The position numbers and the translations under genes are program-made. The notes under the pieces are model-generated. The model made no database searches and had not been told where the DNA came from. It saw only the letters and a list, made by a program, of their open reading frames with translations. Below, piece by piece: positions 26,167 to 35,330 of a stretch of 64,000 nt of DNA; the stretch's first letter is position 1; the number at the start of each line of letters is the position of its first letter. The stretch covers positions 620,001 to 684,000 of the forward strand of contig CAYJMS010000001.1 in assembly GCA_964371615.1 (NCBI GenBank), read 5' to 3'. Source of the stretch: SpSt-333 sp964371615 (GTDB lineage: Bacteria > Bacteroidota > Ignavibacteria > UBA10030 > UBA8401).

Positions 26167-28452
26167 ATGATCAGTATTATCGGTGCATATTTCAGGACTC
26201 CCCGAATCCAGATAGCCGCATTACTCTATTTCATTGTTGCAGGAGCATTGACGCAGGTGCCGCTCTTTAATTATCTGGGGTACGAGTTTTCCGCGGTAAT
26301 GACGATACCCGCGGCGATTATCAGCGGTCTGCTGACATTGTCGTTTTTGAAAGAACACCGGATGAAGCCGCTGACGAAAAGAACCTGGATGTATGTCATC
26401 ATCGATTATCTCCATGTGAACTTTCTTCTGCTCTTGATACCTTTGGCGGTGATGGCCGCAAACGCCGCGGTGGTAAAGAACTGCGCATTCAACAAAGGGA
26501 TTGCTTTCTATCTTCTGCTCCCGGTCGTGACGATGATTTTCTCCGTCTCACTTGCTCTGGTCGTCGGAACAATCTTTCGACGAAGCAGATTGGTGTTTGT
26601 GCTGACGGTTTTCCTGATTCTTCTTCATATTCCGGTTGTCACCGTCGTTTTGCCTCAACTCTATGCGTATAATCCCGTGCTCGGGTTCTTTCCCGGCATC
26701 ACCTACGATGAAACGGTGGGGAATCTCACGACACTGGCACTCTATCGGCAATTTACAATAATTGCAGCACTCTTCAGCATTATATTCTTTGTCGAATTAA
26801 TCGGACGATGGAATCCGTCATTGTCGGTTGTTAAAAATATCCGACTCACTAAACGTCAGTACCGGCCGAACTCTGTAATGACGATAGCAGGTATCGTAGC
26901 GTTAAGTGTACTATTGGGAGGATGGTTGTACCGGTCGGAACTCGGATTTGAACATTCAACCGACGATATTCAACGACAGTTGGGAAGAAGATCGGAATCG
27001 GAACATTTTATCATGATCTATTCCGATCAGGATTATACGATGCGCGAAATGCTGCGATTAAAAGCGGAATCGGAATTTCATTATGCTATTGTTGCAGAAC
27101 GGCTTCACGTCAGGGAGATTGGTCGCCGGAAAATATTCTTGTATCTGTATCCCACGGCTGACTTGAAACAACAGCTCATCGGGACAACCAATACCAATAT
27201 CGCAAAACCATGGAAGAGGGAGATTCACTTGACTTCCTCATCGTTTCGAGATTCGTTCCGACACGAGCTGGTGCATATTCTCGCCGGTGAATTTGGAGTA
27301 CCCGGTATCCGGGCAAGTACCCGTATGGGATTGAACGAAGGACTTGCAACAGCGATCGATTGGGAAAGCGGCTATTTTACACCCCATCACTATGCTGCAG
27401 CATTACTGCGTGACAATGAACTGGGGGATATCCCGTCCCTGTTTACCGTTACCGGATTTGCCGCGCGTTCCAGTGCCTCTGCGTATGTGGTGACCGGATC
27501 GTTCACAAAATATCTCATCGATCGATTCGGAATCGAACGTTTCAAGCCGGTTTTTCGCAATGGAGCGTTCGTCCGGACATTCAACGAGTCGCTCGCCGGC
27601 TTAACAAAGGACTGGATGGCGTTCCTTCGGACAATCGACACTGCCGATCTTCCGCCGGAAACAGTGCAGGCGTTGTTCGTCCACCCGCCGATATTCTATA
27701 AAGAATGTGCCCGCGAAGTGGCGGAAAAGAATCAAAAAGGGACTATGGCGATCCGCGTAAAAAATTATTCGGAAGCGCAACGCCATTTTGCCGAGTCATA
27801 CAACGATGCTCCGTCCGCATTTGCATTGCGGGGCCTTCTGCAGTCGCTCATAGCGCAGCAAAAATATCAGGATGCGATCGAACAGTACGACCGTTTGCCC
27901 GGCGGATCGCTGATACGGATTAATCCCTCGCTCAGGATCCTGTATGCCGATGCCGTTTATTTGGCAGGAGCATCGGAGCGTGCCGCGGCACTGCTGTTGC
28001 CGGTAATCGGTATGAATATCAACGATTCATTTGTTGAGGCAGCAGCGCTTCGAAGGCAATACATCATAGAGGGAGTGGAGAGAGATCTTTACTACAGATT
28101 GATGTATTCCGGCGAAAACGATTCGACAAAGATGCGGCTGATCGATCGGTTTTCACCGGTACGCCAAAACCGAAATCCATCACTATGGTATGTTAAAGGG
28201 ATCCTGCTTCAGCATACCGGACATGATGATGAGGCGTTAACCAATTTTCAAAAAGTCATCAATGATGACACACAGCGAGAACTGGCATACAGTGCCCTTA
28301 TTCGTTCCGCGGAAATTGAACATGAGCGAGGCCGTTTTGAAGCGGCAAAAGTGCACTTTTGGAATGCAAAAAATTTCGCACCGACATCGTCGGTGATTGA
28401 ATATCTGGACGAACAAATAGAACTATGCGACGCAGTCTTATTATCGGAATAG
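26167..28452 (+). CDS. Membrane-anchored zinc metallopeptidase fused to TPR repeats
   Basis: 761 residues. The first 255 hold about six to seven hydrophobic segments, resembling an integral membrane module of a transporter-like kind. Residues about 270-500 look like a gluzincin of the peptidase MA type: H366-E-L-V-H370 (FRHELVHILAGEFG) with the third ligand E391 in GLNEGLA, the classic H-E-x-x-H plus distant Glu arrangement. The C-terminal 250 residues are TPR-like (YSEAQRHFAESYNDAPSAFA, KYQDAIEQYDRLPGG, DDEALTNFQKVIND). The peptidase and TPR parts probably face the periplasm. I do not know this exact fusion as a characterised protein. Its end overlaps the next gene by 28 bases. Confidence 0.7.
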   Translation: MISIIGAYFRTPRIQIAALLYFIVAGALTQVPLFNYLGYEFSAVMTIPAAIISGLLTLSFLKEHRMKPLTKRTWMYVIIDYLHVNFLLLLIPLAVMAANAAVVKNCAFNKGIAFYLLLPVVTMIFSVSLALVVGTIFRRSRLVFVLTVFLILLHIPVVTVVLPQLYAYNPVLGFFPGITYDETVGNLTTLALYRQFTIIAALFSIIFFVELIGRWNPSLSVVKNIRLTKRQYRPNSVMTIAGIVALSVLLGGWLYRSELGFEHSTDDIQRQLGRRSESEHFIMIYSDQDYTMREMLRLKAESEFHYAIVAERLHVREIGRRKIFLYLYPTADLKQQLIGTTNTNIAKPWKREIHLTSSSFRDSFRHELVHILAGEFGVPGIRASTRMGLNEGLATAIDWESGYFTPHHYAAALLRDNELGDIPSLFTVTGFAARSSASAYVVTGSFTKYLIDRFGIERFKPVFRNGAFVRTFNESLAGLTKDWMAFLRTIDTADLPPETVQALFVHPPIFYKECAREVAEKNQKGTMAIRVKNYSEAQRHFAESYNDAPSAFALRGLLQSLIAQQKYQDAIEQYDRLPGGSLIRINPSLRILYADAVYLAGASERAAALLLPVIGMNINDSFVEAAALRRQYIIEGVERDLYYRLMYSGENDSTKMRLIDRFSPVRQNRNPSLWYVKGILLQHTGHDDEALTNFQKVINDDTQRELAYSALIRSAEIEHERGRFEAAKVHFWNAKNFAPTSSVIEYLDEQIELCDAVLLSE

Positions 28453-29819
28453 TCTGGTGTACCAGCCTCGCATCACTGATGCTGGCCGGAGGCTGTGCTG
28501 CCGGCGAGGGAACCGCGCAGCAATGCTACTCCACCATGCAATTCTCGAAAATGGTTTCTCCCGCATTTTCTTCGTATTGCATGGTGACGAGAGCAGGCGG
28601 AGATCTCCGCATCGATGCCTATTTGCAAATGCCGTACACAGCGGTGCGATTCGTGAAAAAAGAGGGGGATTATCGCGCGCTCTACTCTTATACCATTATC
28701 GTTCGGGATAAGGAGAATAAGATAGTACTGTCGAAAGAAACGGACAGAACTATCGCCGTTTCCGCTTATGAAGAGAGCGTCTCACAGAGATTCGACGCAC
28801 ACATGGAGCGGATCGTTGTTATGCCGGGAGAATATTCCGTTGAAGTGATTGCGCAGGACGAGTTGTCGCTGCTTCGTCACCGCGTTCTGGAACGGATCGG
28901 CACACCGTCGCCGAAGTCATCGCAGCCGGCGGCGAGTACGATATTGATGTTGAACGCGGTCTCGTACGAAGGATCGTCGTTGTCGTTGCGTCCGGTGCTC
29001 CCGGATCATCTGTCGATGCTTCGCGATTCGATGGGAGTATTTCAGGAATTGTATCATGTCCGGAAGGGAGATACGGTGATCGTCACCCACGAACATTTCA
29101 AACCCGATACAACAAATACGAATGTACAGGATTTTATTTACTGGATGCCTCCCTATGGAGCGGACCACGGCCCGTGCATTCAAGACCATTCGATGCGGTA
29201 TTTTAGTAACGATTCACTGCTCATTGCGGACGATGATAAACCGTTGCAACTGATTCAATTCTATCCCGCACCTGCCGTCGGCAGTTCGACGATCAGAAGA
29301 ACGATGCATGTACGGAACGGATCTCGCCGCGATTCCGTTACGACATCGATGCAGGTCTACCGGCGGGATCCACGGTATCGATTGTCGTTATTGCCCGGGG
29401 AAATGCTGGCAGCGATGCGGTACATTCTCCGTGAACATGAATACGATACTCTTTCCGCTTCCTCCGACAATAAAATTATGGACGCCATGGAACGGTATTG
29501 GGCGGACAAAGGGGGCAGACAGCGACAACACGAATTCGAGAAAAGAGTCATGGACGCCAATATGATGTTTACCTCCTGCGTTGACGGCAGCACAACGCCG
29601 ATGGGGATCGTCTACATGATCTGCGGCACCCCCGACTATATCGATTGTCGAGGTTCATATATGGAAAATTGGTATTATTCAATAGGAGAACGGACATTCG
29701 TTGCGCAATTCCGCCCCGTAAAGGAATCGGCGGGGATTCCCTATTACGAATTAGTGCCGTTTTCTGTGAATGAGGCGTTTTGGCAATATAGTATTGACCG
29801 CTGGAGACGACGAAAATGA
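28425..29819 (+). CDS. GWxTD-like domain lipoprotein
   Basis: 464 residues with a lipoprotein-type signal (SLASLMLAGGC, Cys about 24). The beta-rich middle resembles the region that precedes GWxTD domains in FCB proteins. Near the C-terminus the domain outline is present (MDAMERYWADKGG, RVMDANMMF, GIVYMICGTPDYID), but the eponymous G-W-x-T-D stretch reads CVDGSTTPMG, so the signature is degenerate. The function of the family is unknown. It overlaps the peptidase/TPR gene upstream and the glycosyltransferase downstream (ATGA), so the three are almost certainly cotranscribed. Confidence 0.65.
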   Translation: MRRSLIIGIVWCTSLASLMLAGGCAAGEGTAQQCYSTMQFSKMVSPAFSSYCMVTRAGGDLRIDAYLQMPYTAVRFVKKEGDYRALYSYTIIVRDKENKIVLSKETDRTIAVSAYEESVSQRFDAHMERIVVMPGEYSVEVIAQDELSLLRHRVLERIGTPSPKSSQPAASTILMLNAVSYEGSSLSLRPVLPDHLSMLRDSMGVFQELYHVRKGDTVIVTHEHFKPDTTNTNVQDFIYWMPPYGADHGPCIQDHSMRYFSNDSLLIADDDKPLQLIQFYPAPAVGSSTIRRTMHVRNGSRRDSVTTSMQVYRRDPRYRLSLLPGEMLAAMRYILREHEYDTLSASSDNKIMDAMERYWADKGGRQRQHEFEKRVMDANMMFTSCVDGSTTPMGIVYMICGTPDYIDCRGSYMENWYYSIGERTFVAQFRPVKESAGIPYYELVPFSVNEAFWQYSIDRWRRRK

Positions 29820-30838
29820 CGTTGAACCGTATTTTAATTACACGGATGAAATTTATCGGCGATGTGGTGTTGACGACGCCGATCATACGCTCCTTACGAG
29901 ACGCGTATCCCAAAGCGCATTTATCCTATCTCGGCGATGCCAAGGCGGTTTCGTTGCTCGAACATAATCCCTGGCTGGATGAGATCATTCCGTTCGATTT
30001 TACGAAGGCTTCGGTGGTGTATTCATTGAAAATGTTTGCGGAACTCCGTTCAAAACGATTCGACCTGGTGATTGATCTATTCAGTAATCCCCGCAGTGCG
30101 ATGCTGTCATTTGCCACCGGTGCCGGAATGAGAATCGGCGGCGATGCAAAGGGACGGGGACGTCTGTATACACATCGGATACGGGATGACGGTGCATTGA
30201 AATCGGCAATAGACTATCATTACCAATCCTTAGTGCCGCTGGGGATTACGCGGAAATATCGTGAAACAAATATCTTTATTACCGAGGAAGAACAAAGGTC
30301 TGCGGAACACTTCTTGCGGTCGATCGGCGTCGATACGAATAAACGAATTGTTATGATTCATCCCGGAGCGACCTGGCCGAACAAGATTTGGTTGAAAGAG
30401 AATTTCCGCGGGGTGATCGAACGGCTTATCTCAGAAACCGATGTACAAATCGTTCTGAGTCCCGGTCCAAAGGATGAACCATTGATGACATTCCTTGCCC
30501 GTTCTCTGCCGGAACGGGTATTTGTCCTTCCGCTGTTGCCGGTACGAACGCTTGCGGCATTGCTGACGCAGGCAAAAGTGTTTATCTCGAACGACAGCGG
30601 GCCAATGCATATTGGCGTTGCTGTCGGCACTCCGACAATCGGCATCTTCGGCCCTGAACCGATCGAGATATGGTTTCCGTACGACCGATCGGCGGGACAT
30701 CTTCCGATGTTCAAAAAGATCGATTGTTCACCCTGCCGCACGACGGCGTGCCGCTGGAATGATGCTCGGTATCTCGAATGCATGCAACTGATCACGGTTG
30801 ACGAAATGGTCTCTGCTGTCATGGAGCGATTGAAATGA
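29816..30838 (+). CDS. Family 9 glycosyltransferase (heptosyltransferase-like)
   Basis: 340 residues. The N-terminal Rossmann half has RILITRMKFIGDVVLTTP and the C-terminal half has GATWPNKIW and the family hallmark ISNDSGPMHIGVAVGTPTIG. Such enzymes add heptose or related sugars to the lipopolysaccharide inner core in the cytoplasm. C-x2-C-x5-C-type cysteines (CSPCRTTACRW) near the end are usual in this subgroup. It overlaps both neighbours by ATGA. Confidence 0.9.
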   Translation: MTLNRILITRMKFIGDVVLTTPIIRSLRDAYPKAHLSYLGDAKAVSLLEHNPWLDEIIPFDFTKASVVYSLKMFAELRSKRFDLVIDLFSNPRSAMLSFATGAGMRIGGDAKGRGRLYTHRIRDDGALKSAIDYHYQSLVPLGITRKYRETNIFITEEEQRSAEHFLRSIGVDTNKRIVMIHPGATWPNKIWLKENFRGVIERLISETDVQIVLSPGPKDEPLMTFLARSLPERVFVLPLLPVRTLAALLTQAKVFISNDSGPMHIGVAVGTPTIGIFGPEPIEIWFPYDRSAGHLPMFKKIDCSPCRTTACRWNDARYLECMQLITVDEMVSAVMERLK

Positions 30839-32988
30839 AGAAAGCGACACAGGAATCTGCCTCGGAACTGCGCGGAACGCTGGAACGGATCATCTATTAT
30901 AATAATGAGAACGGCTATCTGATCGCACTCTTTGCCATCGGCATAGAGAAGAAAACCATTGTCGGATATCTTCCCGATCCCCGCGAGGGTGATGAGTACT
31001 CCCTTACCGGTTCGTGGACAACCCACGCACGGTACGGACGTCAATTCGCCTTTACCGCCTTCGATCAGCATCTGCCCACATCGGAATTCGGGATTGAACA
31101 ATATTTATCATCCGGATTAATCAAAGGCATCGGACCGTCCCTTGCAGGAAAAATTATCGACCACTTCGGTACACGAACGATCGACATCCTGAACAATACA
31201 CCGGACCGTCTATTGGAGGTGGAAGGGATCGGAAGAAAGAAACTCGCCGGTATCATTTCTGCATTGACCTCCATGAAAGAAATGCAGGAGACGTTCGTTT
31301 TTCTGAAAGGACACGGCATTACGACGGCCAATGCCATCCGATTGTACAAGACCTACGGAAAATCGGTCGTCAGCGTATTGCAGCAGAATCCGTACCAGGT
31401 CATCGATGACGTTGTCGGCATTGGATTTGCGACGGCGGACGTGATTGCCGGGAAGATGGGAGTACAGGCGGAAAGTGAATATCGTTTAACCGCAGGCGTA
31501 CGGTACGTGCTGGATGATGCGTGTAAAACGGGGGGACATTGTTACCTGCCGAAGGAAGAACTTGCAGAGCGTGCAGCGCAACTACTGCAGGTGGATGAGG
31601 CAAAAATAGAACGCGCCATAGAGAGCGCCGTGAATTCCGGTTTTCTTGTCGATGCACAAGGATCTGTCTTCCCATGGAAATTATTTTCCGCTGAGGAACA
31701 CGTCGCCGACAAAATCGCCTTTTTGCTCAAAAAAGGGGAGCGCCCGCTCGACAAAGAAAAACTAATGCGGGCATTGATGCATGTCGAAAAACGTCATGGT
31801 GTTCATCTCGACGAAAAACAAAGGATTGCCGTCGTCAGTGCGCTATTAAATCCGGTGACTATCCTTACCGGCGGACCGGGCACAGGAAAAACGCTGTGCG
31901 TCAACGGTATGATCGAATTGGCGGATGAACTGGGGGTAAAATACGTATTATGTGCTCCGACGGGACGCGCTGCCAAACGGCTCAGTGAAGTGAGTGAACG
32001 GGAGGCCAAGACAATCCATCGGCTTCTGGAATTCGATCCGAACAGCGGTGGTTTCCGGCGATCGTCCGACGATCCACTCAAGACCGATCTGTTGATTGTG
32101 GACGAAGTATCAATGGTGGATATTCAACTGTTTGAAGCATTGCTCGACGCCATGCCGCCGACCGCGCAACTGGTACTTGTGGGGGATGTCGATCAATTGC
32201 CGTCTGTCGGACCGGGTCAGGTATTGCGGGATCTGATCGATTCGCAACGACTGACAACAGTCAGACTGAGCACAATTTTCCGGCAGGCCGAATTAAGTTC
32301 AATTATCGTCAACTCCCATAGGATCAATCAGGGCGAAGGGCCGGAATTTGTCGACGATTTTCAATTCATCGATGCCGGAACCCCGGAGGAAATTCAGTCG
32401 CATATCGTCGGTCTGTGCTCCACCGTACTGCCGCAGAATTACCAGTACAATCCGTTAAGTGACATACAGGTCCTCTCGCCGATGAATAACGGTTTTGCCG
32501 GAGTTCGTGAATTAAACAAGAAGCTGCAGCACGTATTGAACGGCCATTCCCCGGTCTGCTGGCAGGGGAGCGAACGGAAGTTTCTGCTTCATGACAAGGT
32601 CATGCAATTGCGCAATAATTACGAGAAGGATATCTTTAACGGTGATATGGGAACCGTTTCGGGACATGACAAGGAAGAAGGGAAATTGTTCGTTCTCTAC
32701 TACGGGAAAAGAGTCGAGTACACGTTTGAAGAATTGGACGAGATATCGTTGGCCTATGCCACGACGATACATAAAAGCCAGGGAAATGAGTTCAAAGCCG
32801 TCGTTATACCCATAGCCATGATGCATTACATTATGCTGCAGCGGAATCTTATCTACACGGCGGTGACAAGAGCAAAAGAGCGGCTTTTTATTGTCGGGCA
32901 AAAAAAGGCGCTGGCGGTGGCGATCCAGAATGCCGAAACACGGCAGCGAAACACCCTCTTACTTCGCAGATTGAAGGATTTGCTCTGA
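30835..32988 (+). CDS. recD2: RecD2-type ATP-dependent DNA helicase
   Basis: 717 residues. The N-terminal OB/HhH region is visible (GIGPSLAGKIIDHFG, VEGIGRKKLAGI), then superfamily 1 motifs: Walker A GGPGTGKT (residues 346-353), Walker B with LLIVDEVSM, motif III LVGDVDQLPSVGPG, and the C-terminal AYATTIHKSQGNEF. RecD2 is a 5'-3' helicase acting without RecBC, linked to repair and replication-fork maintenance. No recB or recC is adjacent, as expected. It is the last of four overlapping genes; no clear terminator follows. Confidence 0.93.
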   Translation: MKKATQESASELRGTLERIIYYNNENGYLIALFAIGIEKKTIVGYLPDPREGDEYSLTGSWTTHARYGRQFAFTAFDQHLPTSEFGIEQYLSSGLIKGIGPSLAGKIIDHFGTRTIDILNNTPDRLLEVEGIGRKKLAGIISALTSMKEMQETFVFLKGHGITTANAIRLYKTYGKSVVSVLQQNPYQVIDDVVGIGFATADVIAGKMGVQAESEYRLTAGVRYVLDDACKTGGHCYLPKEELAERAAQLLQVDEAKIERAIESAVNSGFLVDAQGSVFPWKLFSAEEHVADKIAFLLKKGERPLDKEKLMRALMHVEKRHGVHLDEKQRIAVVSALLNPVTILTGGPGTGKTLCVNGMIELADELGVKYVLCAPTGRAAKRLSEVSEREAKTIHRLLEFDPNSGGFRRSSDDPLKTDLLIVDEVSMVDIQLFEALLDAMPPTAQLVLVGDVDQLPSVGPGQVLRDLIDSQRLTTVRLSTIFRQAELSSIIVNSHRINQGEGPEFVDDFQFIDAGTPEEIQSHIVGLCSTVLPQNYQYNPLSDIQVLSPMNNGFAGVRELNKKLQHVLNGHSPVCWQGSERKFLLHDKVMQLRNNYEKDIFNGDMGTVSGHDKEEGKLFVLYYGKRVEYTFEELDEISLAYATTIHKSQGNEFKAVVIPIAMMHYIMLQRNLIYTAVTRAKERLFIVGQKKALAVAIQNAETRQRNTLLLRRLKDLL

Positions 32989-33073
32989 GCAGGTCATCAT
33001 TTGTTATCGTTCCGGTAATAATTTCGTAACATCCCGGCCGTATATTTGTTCTGTCAATTATATGAGGACAAAT

Positions 33074-33166
33074 ATGGAATTCAAGGAAATATTCTATTTT
33101 ATTCTTGCCTGCGTATTTCTGGCTGCGATGATGTGGGGTGAAGGTTCGCAGAGGCAAACGCCGTAG
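33074..33166 (+). CDS. Putative 30-residue membrane peptide
   Basis: A short frame with a good ribosome-binding site (GAGGA, 33064-33068, 5 bases before the ATG). The peptide starts MEFKEIFYFILACVFLAAMM, a single predicted membrane helix, and ends with a polar tail GEGSQRQTP. It lies in the 334-base gap between recD2 and the HIT gene, which otherwise holds only a possible promoter. No family is recognised; it could be chance, but a site-plus-helix combination is unusual for random sequence. Confidence 0.4.
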   Translation: MEFKEIFYFILACVFLAAMMWGEGSQRQTP

Positions 33167-33230
33167 ATCATCGCTCATTCTCAGAAATTGCATAAATCCC
33201 ATTTGCTTATGCTATTGGGAGATATGTACT

Positions 33231-33260
33231 TTTGCATCCCGATCTTCTCCTTCCTATATT
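33231..33260 (+). promoter_or_regulatory. Possible promoter for the HIT gene
   Basis: TTTGCA (33231-33236), an 18-base spacer and TATATT (33255-33260), 63 bases before the ATG at 33323. The -35 box is only partly conserved. Confidence 0.3.
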
Positions 33261-33322
33261 ACTCACCATTGAAGCAGTAAAACGCAGCACACTGACATTC
33301 TTTTCCATATTGCGGATCATTT

Positions 33323-33841
33323 ATGAAAAGACTCTTTTCTCCCTGGCGGTCAAAGTACATTCAATCGTTTAAGACTGAAAAATCCCGAAAAGACGCATCG
33401 TTGTTTACACGGATCATGAAGGAAAAAAAGGATAAGAAAAATCTCGTTCTGGTACGACGAAAATATTGTTTTGTCATGATGAACCTGTATCCGTATAACA
33501 GCGGACATTTAATGATTGTACCGTACAAAAAAACCGCCCAATTATATGATTTAAACGCTGCGGAATATGCAGAAATTATGCAAACCTCTGCAGACATGAT
33601 GAAGATCCTTGATAAGATCATGCGACCGCAGGGATTCAACTTCGGGGCAAATATCGGTCGTGGTGCAGGTGCCGGAATCGATGATCACATCCATTTTCAC
33701 ATTGTACCGCGATGGAATGGCGACACGAATTTCATGCCGGTATTGAATGATGTAAAAGTAGTATCGGAAGCAATGGATGACACTTATGATAAAATTCGTA
33801 CTGAGATTGAACGATCCATCCCGTCAAGGAGGAAGAAATGA
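33323..33841 (+). CDS. HIT-family nucleotide hydrolase or phosphorylase
   Basis: 172 residues. The histidine triad is intact: H122-I-H124-F-H126 in HIHFHIVPRW, with the middle His the usual nucleophile. The N-terminal basic stretch and NLYPYNSGHLMIVPY match the bacterial Ap4A phosphorylase-like branch rather than short HinT proteins. It probably acts on adenosine-containing dinucleotides or nucleotide conjugates. The ATG of the M28 peptidase overlaps its stop (ATGA). Confidence 0.88.
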   Translation: MKRLFSPWRSKYIQSFKTEKSRKDASLFTRIMKEKKDKKNLVLVRRKYCFVMMNLYPYNSGHLMIVPYKKTAQLYDLNAAEYAEIMQTSADMMKILDKIMRPQGFNFGANIGRGAGAGIDDHIHFHIVPRWNGDTNFMPVLNDVKVVSEAMDDTYDKIRTEIERSIPSRRKK

Positions 33842-35199
33842 TCCGTCGCCTTGTTGCGTTTAATTCCGTCGTTGTATGCATCATGACAGCTCAGATCTCG
33901 CATGGCGATGCTGCTGTTCAACTAAAAAATATCGGCCTCACGGAGATGGAATCATATTCCATGCTGCTTGATCTTACATCAACGATTGGCCATCGTTTGA
34001 GCGGGTCTCCGGGATACGATAAGGCGGTAACGTGGGCTCAAAATAAATTACAACAGATCGGTGCGGATTCTGTCTGGTTGCAACCGGTCATGATTCCGAA
34101 GTGGGTACGGGGGAAAAAAGAAAAAGCGGTTTTGAAGTCACACGGGAAAGCTACTCATCTTTCCATTTGTGCTTTGAGTCCCAGTATCGCCACCCCGAAA
34201 AATGGTTTGTCTGCCAAAGTCATTGAAGTACAATCTCTCGAGGAAGCCGCTCAATTAGGAGAAAAAGCAAGAAGAAAGATCATATTTTTTAATCGTCCTT
34301 TCGACAAAACAACGGTCAATACGTTCGAGGCGTACGGTAATGCCGTCGATCAGCGGGGGAGAGGTGCCGTTGTTGCCGCGCAGAATGGTGCCGTCGGTGT
34401 TTTAGTACGGTCCATGACAAATTCTTTGGATGATCATCCTCATACCGGTACGATGCGATATTACGATTCAATTCCAAAAATCCCCGCAGCGGCGATCAGT
34501 ACCATCGGTGCGGCACAATTAAGCGCTGCACTGAAATCGGATCCCAATCTCGTCGTGCAGATGACAATGGATTGCCGCTTCATGGGCGATGTACCGTCAT
34601 ACAATGTTATCGGTCAGATAACGGGAAGCAAACATCCCGAACAGATTGTTTTGATCGGAGCTCATCTGGATTCATGGGATAAAGGAACCGGCGCGCACGA
34701 TGACGGTGCCGGGGTAGTGCAATGCATTGATGCCCTGCGAATGATCAACACACTTGGACAAAAACCCAAAAGAACCATTCGGTGCATACTTTTTGCAAAC
34801 GAAGAGAACGGAATACGCGGAGCCCGAATGTATGCCGCATGGGCCCAACAATCATCCGATGCTCATATTGCTGCATTAGAAAGCGACGAAGGAGGCTTTA
34901 CCCCGCGAGGATTTAGTATTACATCAGATACTGTTCAATTGAAGCAGATACTTACTTACCGAACCTTCCTGGATTTTGTTGGAGCGGATCGAATCACTAC
35001 GGGGGGCGGTGGGGTGGACATTGATCAATTGCAGTCAAAAGAGACTGTGCGTATTGGATTAACACCTGACAACCAACGGTACTTCGATCTGCATCATTCC
35101 GATCTTGATACTATCGATAAAGTGCATCCCCGTGAACTGGAATTGGGTAGCATTGCCATAGCAATCCTTACCTGGTGCATTTCACAGGACGGAATATAA
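33838..35199 (+). CDS. Secreted M28-family zinc peptidase with PA-domain insertion
   Basis: 453 residues with a weak signal peptide (about 1-23). Metal ligands are visible: H276 and D278 in GAHLDSW, D288 in AHDDGAG, and E322/E323 in NEENG; the late His is probably in DLHHSDLD. A protease-associated insertion lies at about 115-240. It resembles carboxypeptidase Q (plasma glutamate carboxypeptidase) and aminopeptidase-like enzymes that trim dipeptides. It is translationally coupled to the HIT gene; a strong terminator follows. Confidence 0.88.
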   Translation: MIRRLVAFNSVVVCIMTAQISHGDAAVQLKNIGLTEMESYSMLLDLTSTIGHRLSGSPGYDKAVTWAQNKLQQIGADSVWLQPVMIPKWVRGKKEKAVLKSHGKATHLSICALSPSIATPKNGLSAKVIEVQSLEEAAQLGEKARRKIIFFNRPFDKTTVNTFEAYGNAVDQRGRGAVVAAQNGAVGVLVRSMTNSLDDHPHTGTMRYYDSIPKIPAAAISTIGAAQLSAALKSDPNLVVQMTMDCRFMGDVPSYNVIGQITGSKHPEQIVLIGAHLDSWDKGTGAHDDGAGVVQCIDALRMINTLGQKPKRTIRCILFANEENGIRGARMYAAWAQQSSDAHIAALESDEGGFTPRGFSITSDTVQLKQILTYRTFLDFVGADRITTGGGGVDIDQLQSKETVRIGLTPDNQRYFDLHHSDLDTIDKVHPRELELGSIAIAILTWCISQDGI

Positions 35200-35227
35200 A
35201 ACTCCCGCTCAGTTTTCTCTGATAATT

Positions 35228-35255
35228 AAGTGGCCTTTGGGCCACTTTTTTTTTC
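35228..35255 (+). terminator. Strong rho-independent terminator
   Basis: AAGTGGCC (35228-35235) pairs with GGCCACTT (35240-35247), with a 4-base loop and a run of T. It isolates the marR operon from the peptidase gene. Confidence 0.9.
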
Positions 35256-35276
35256 TAAAATAACTCGTATAACAGC

Positions 35277-35305
35277 TTGACAATATACTACTAATTAGTT
35301 ATATT
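35277..35305 (+). promoter_or_regulatory. Promoter of the marR/quinone-response operon
   Basis: Perfect TTGACA (35277-35282), a 17-base spacer and TATATT (35300-35305), 26 bases before the ATG of marR. It is overlapped by the palindromic operator at 35289-35315. Confidence 0.7.
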
Positions 35306-35315
35306 ATAATTAGTA
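35289..35315 (+). promoter_or_regulatory. MarR-type operator (inverted repeat)
   Basis: TACTAATTA (35289-35297) and TAATTAGTA (35307-35315) form a perfect 9-base inverted repeat with a 9-base spacer. Positions 35290-35299 (ACTAATTAGT) are also palindromic by themselves. The site covers the spacer and the -10 box, so bound regulator would block polymerase. AT-rich dyads of this size are typical MarR-family targets; autorepression is inferred. Confidence 0.7.
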
Positions 35316-35330
35316 ATAAATAGGAAATAT

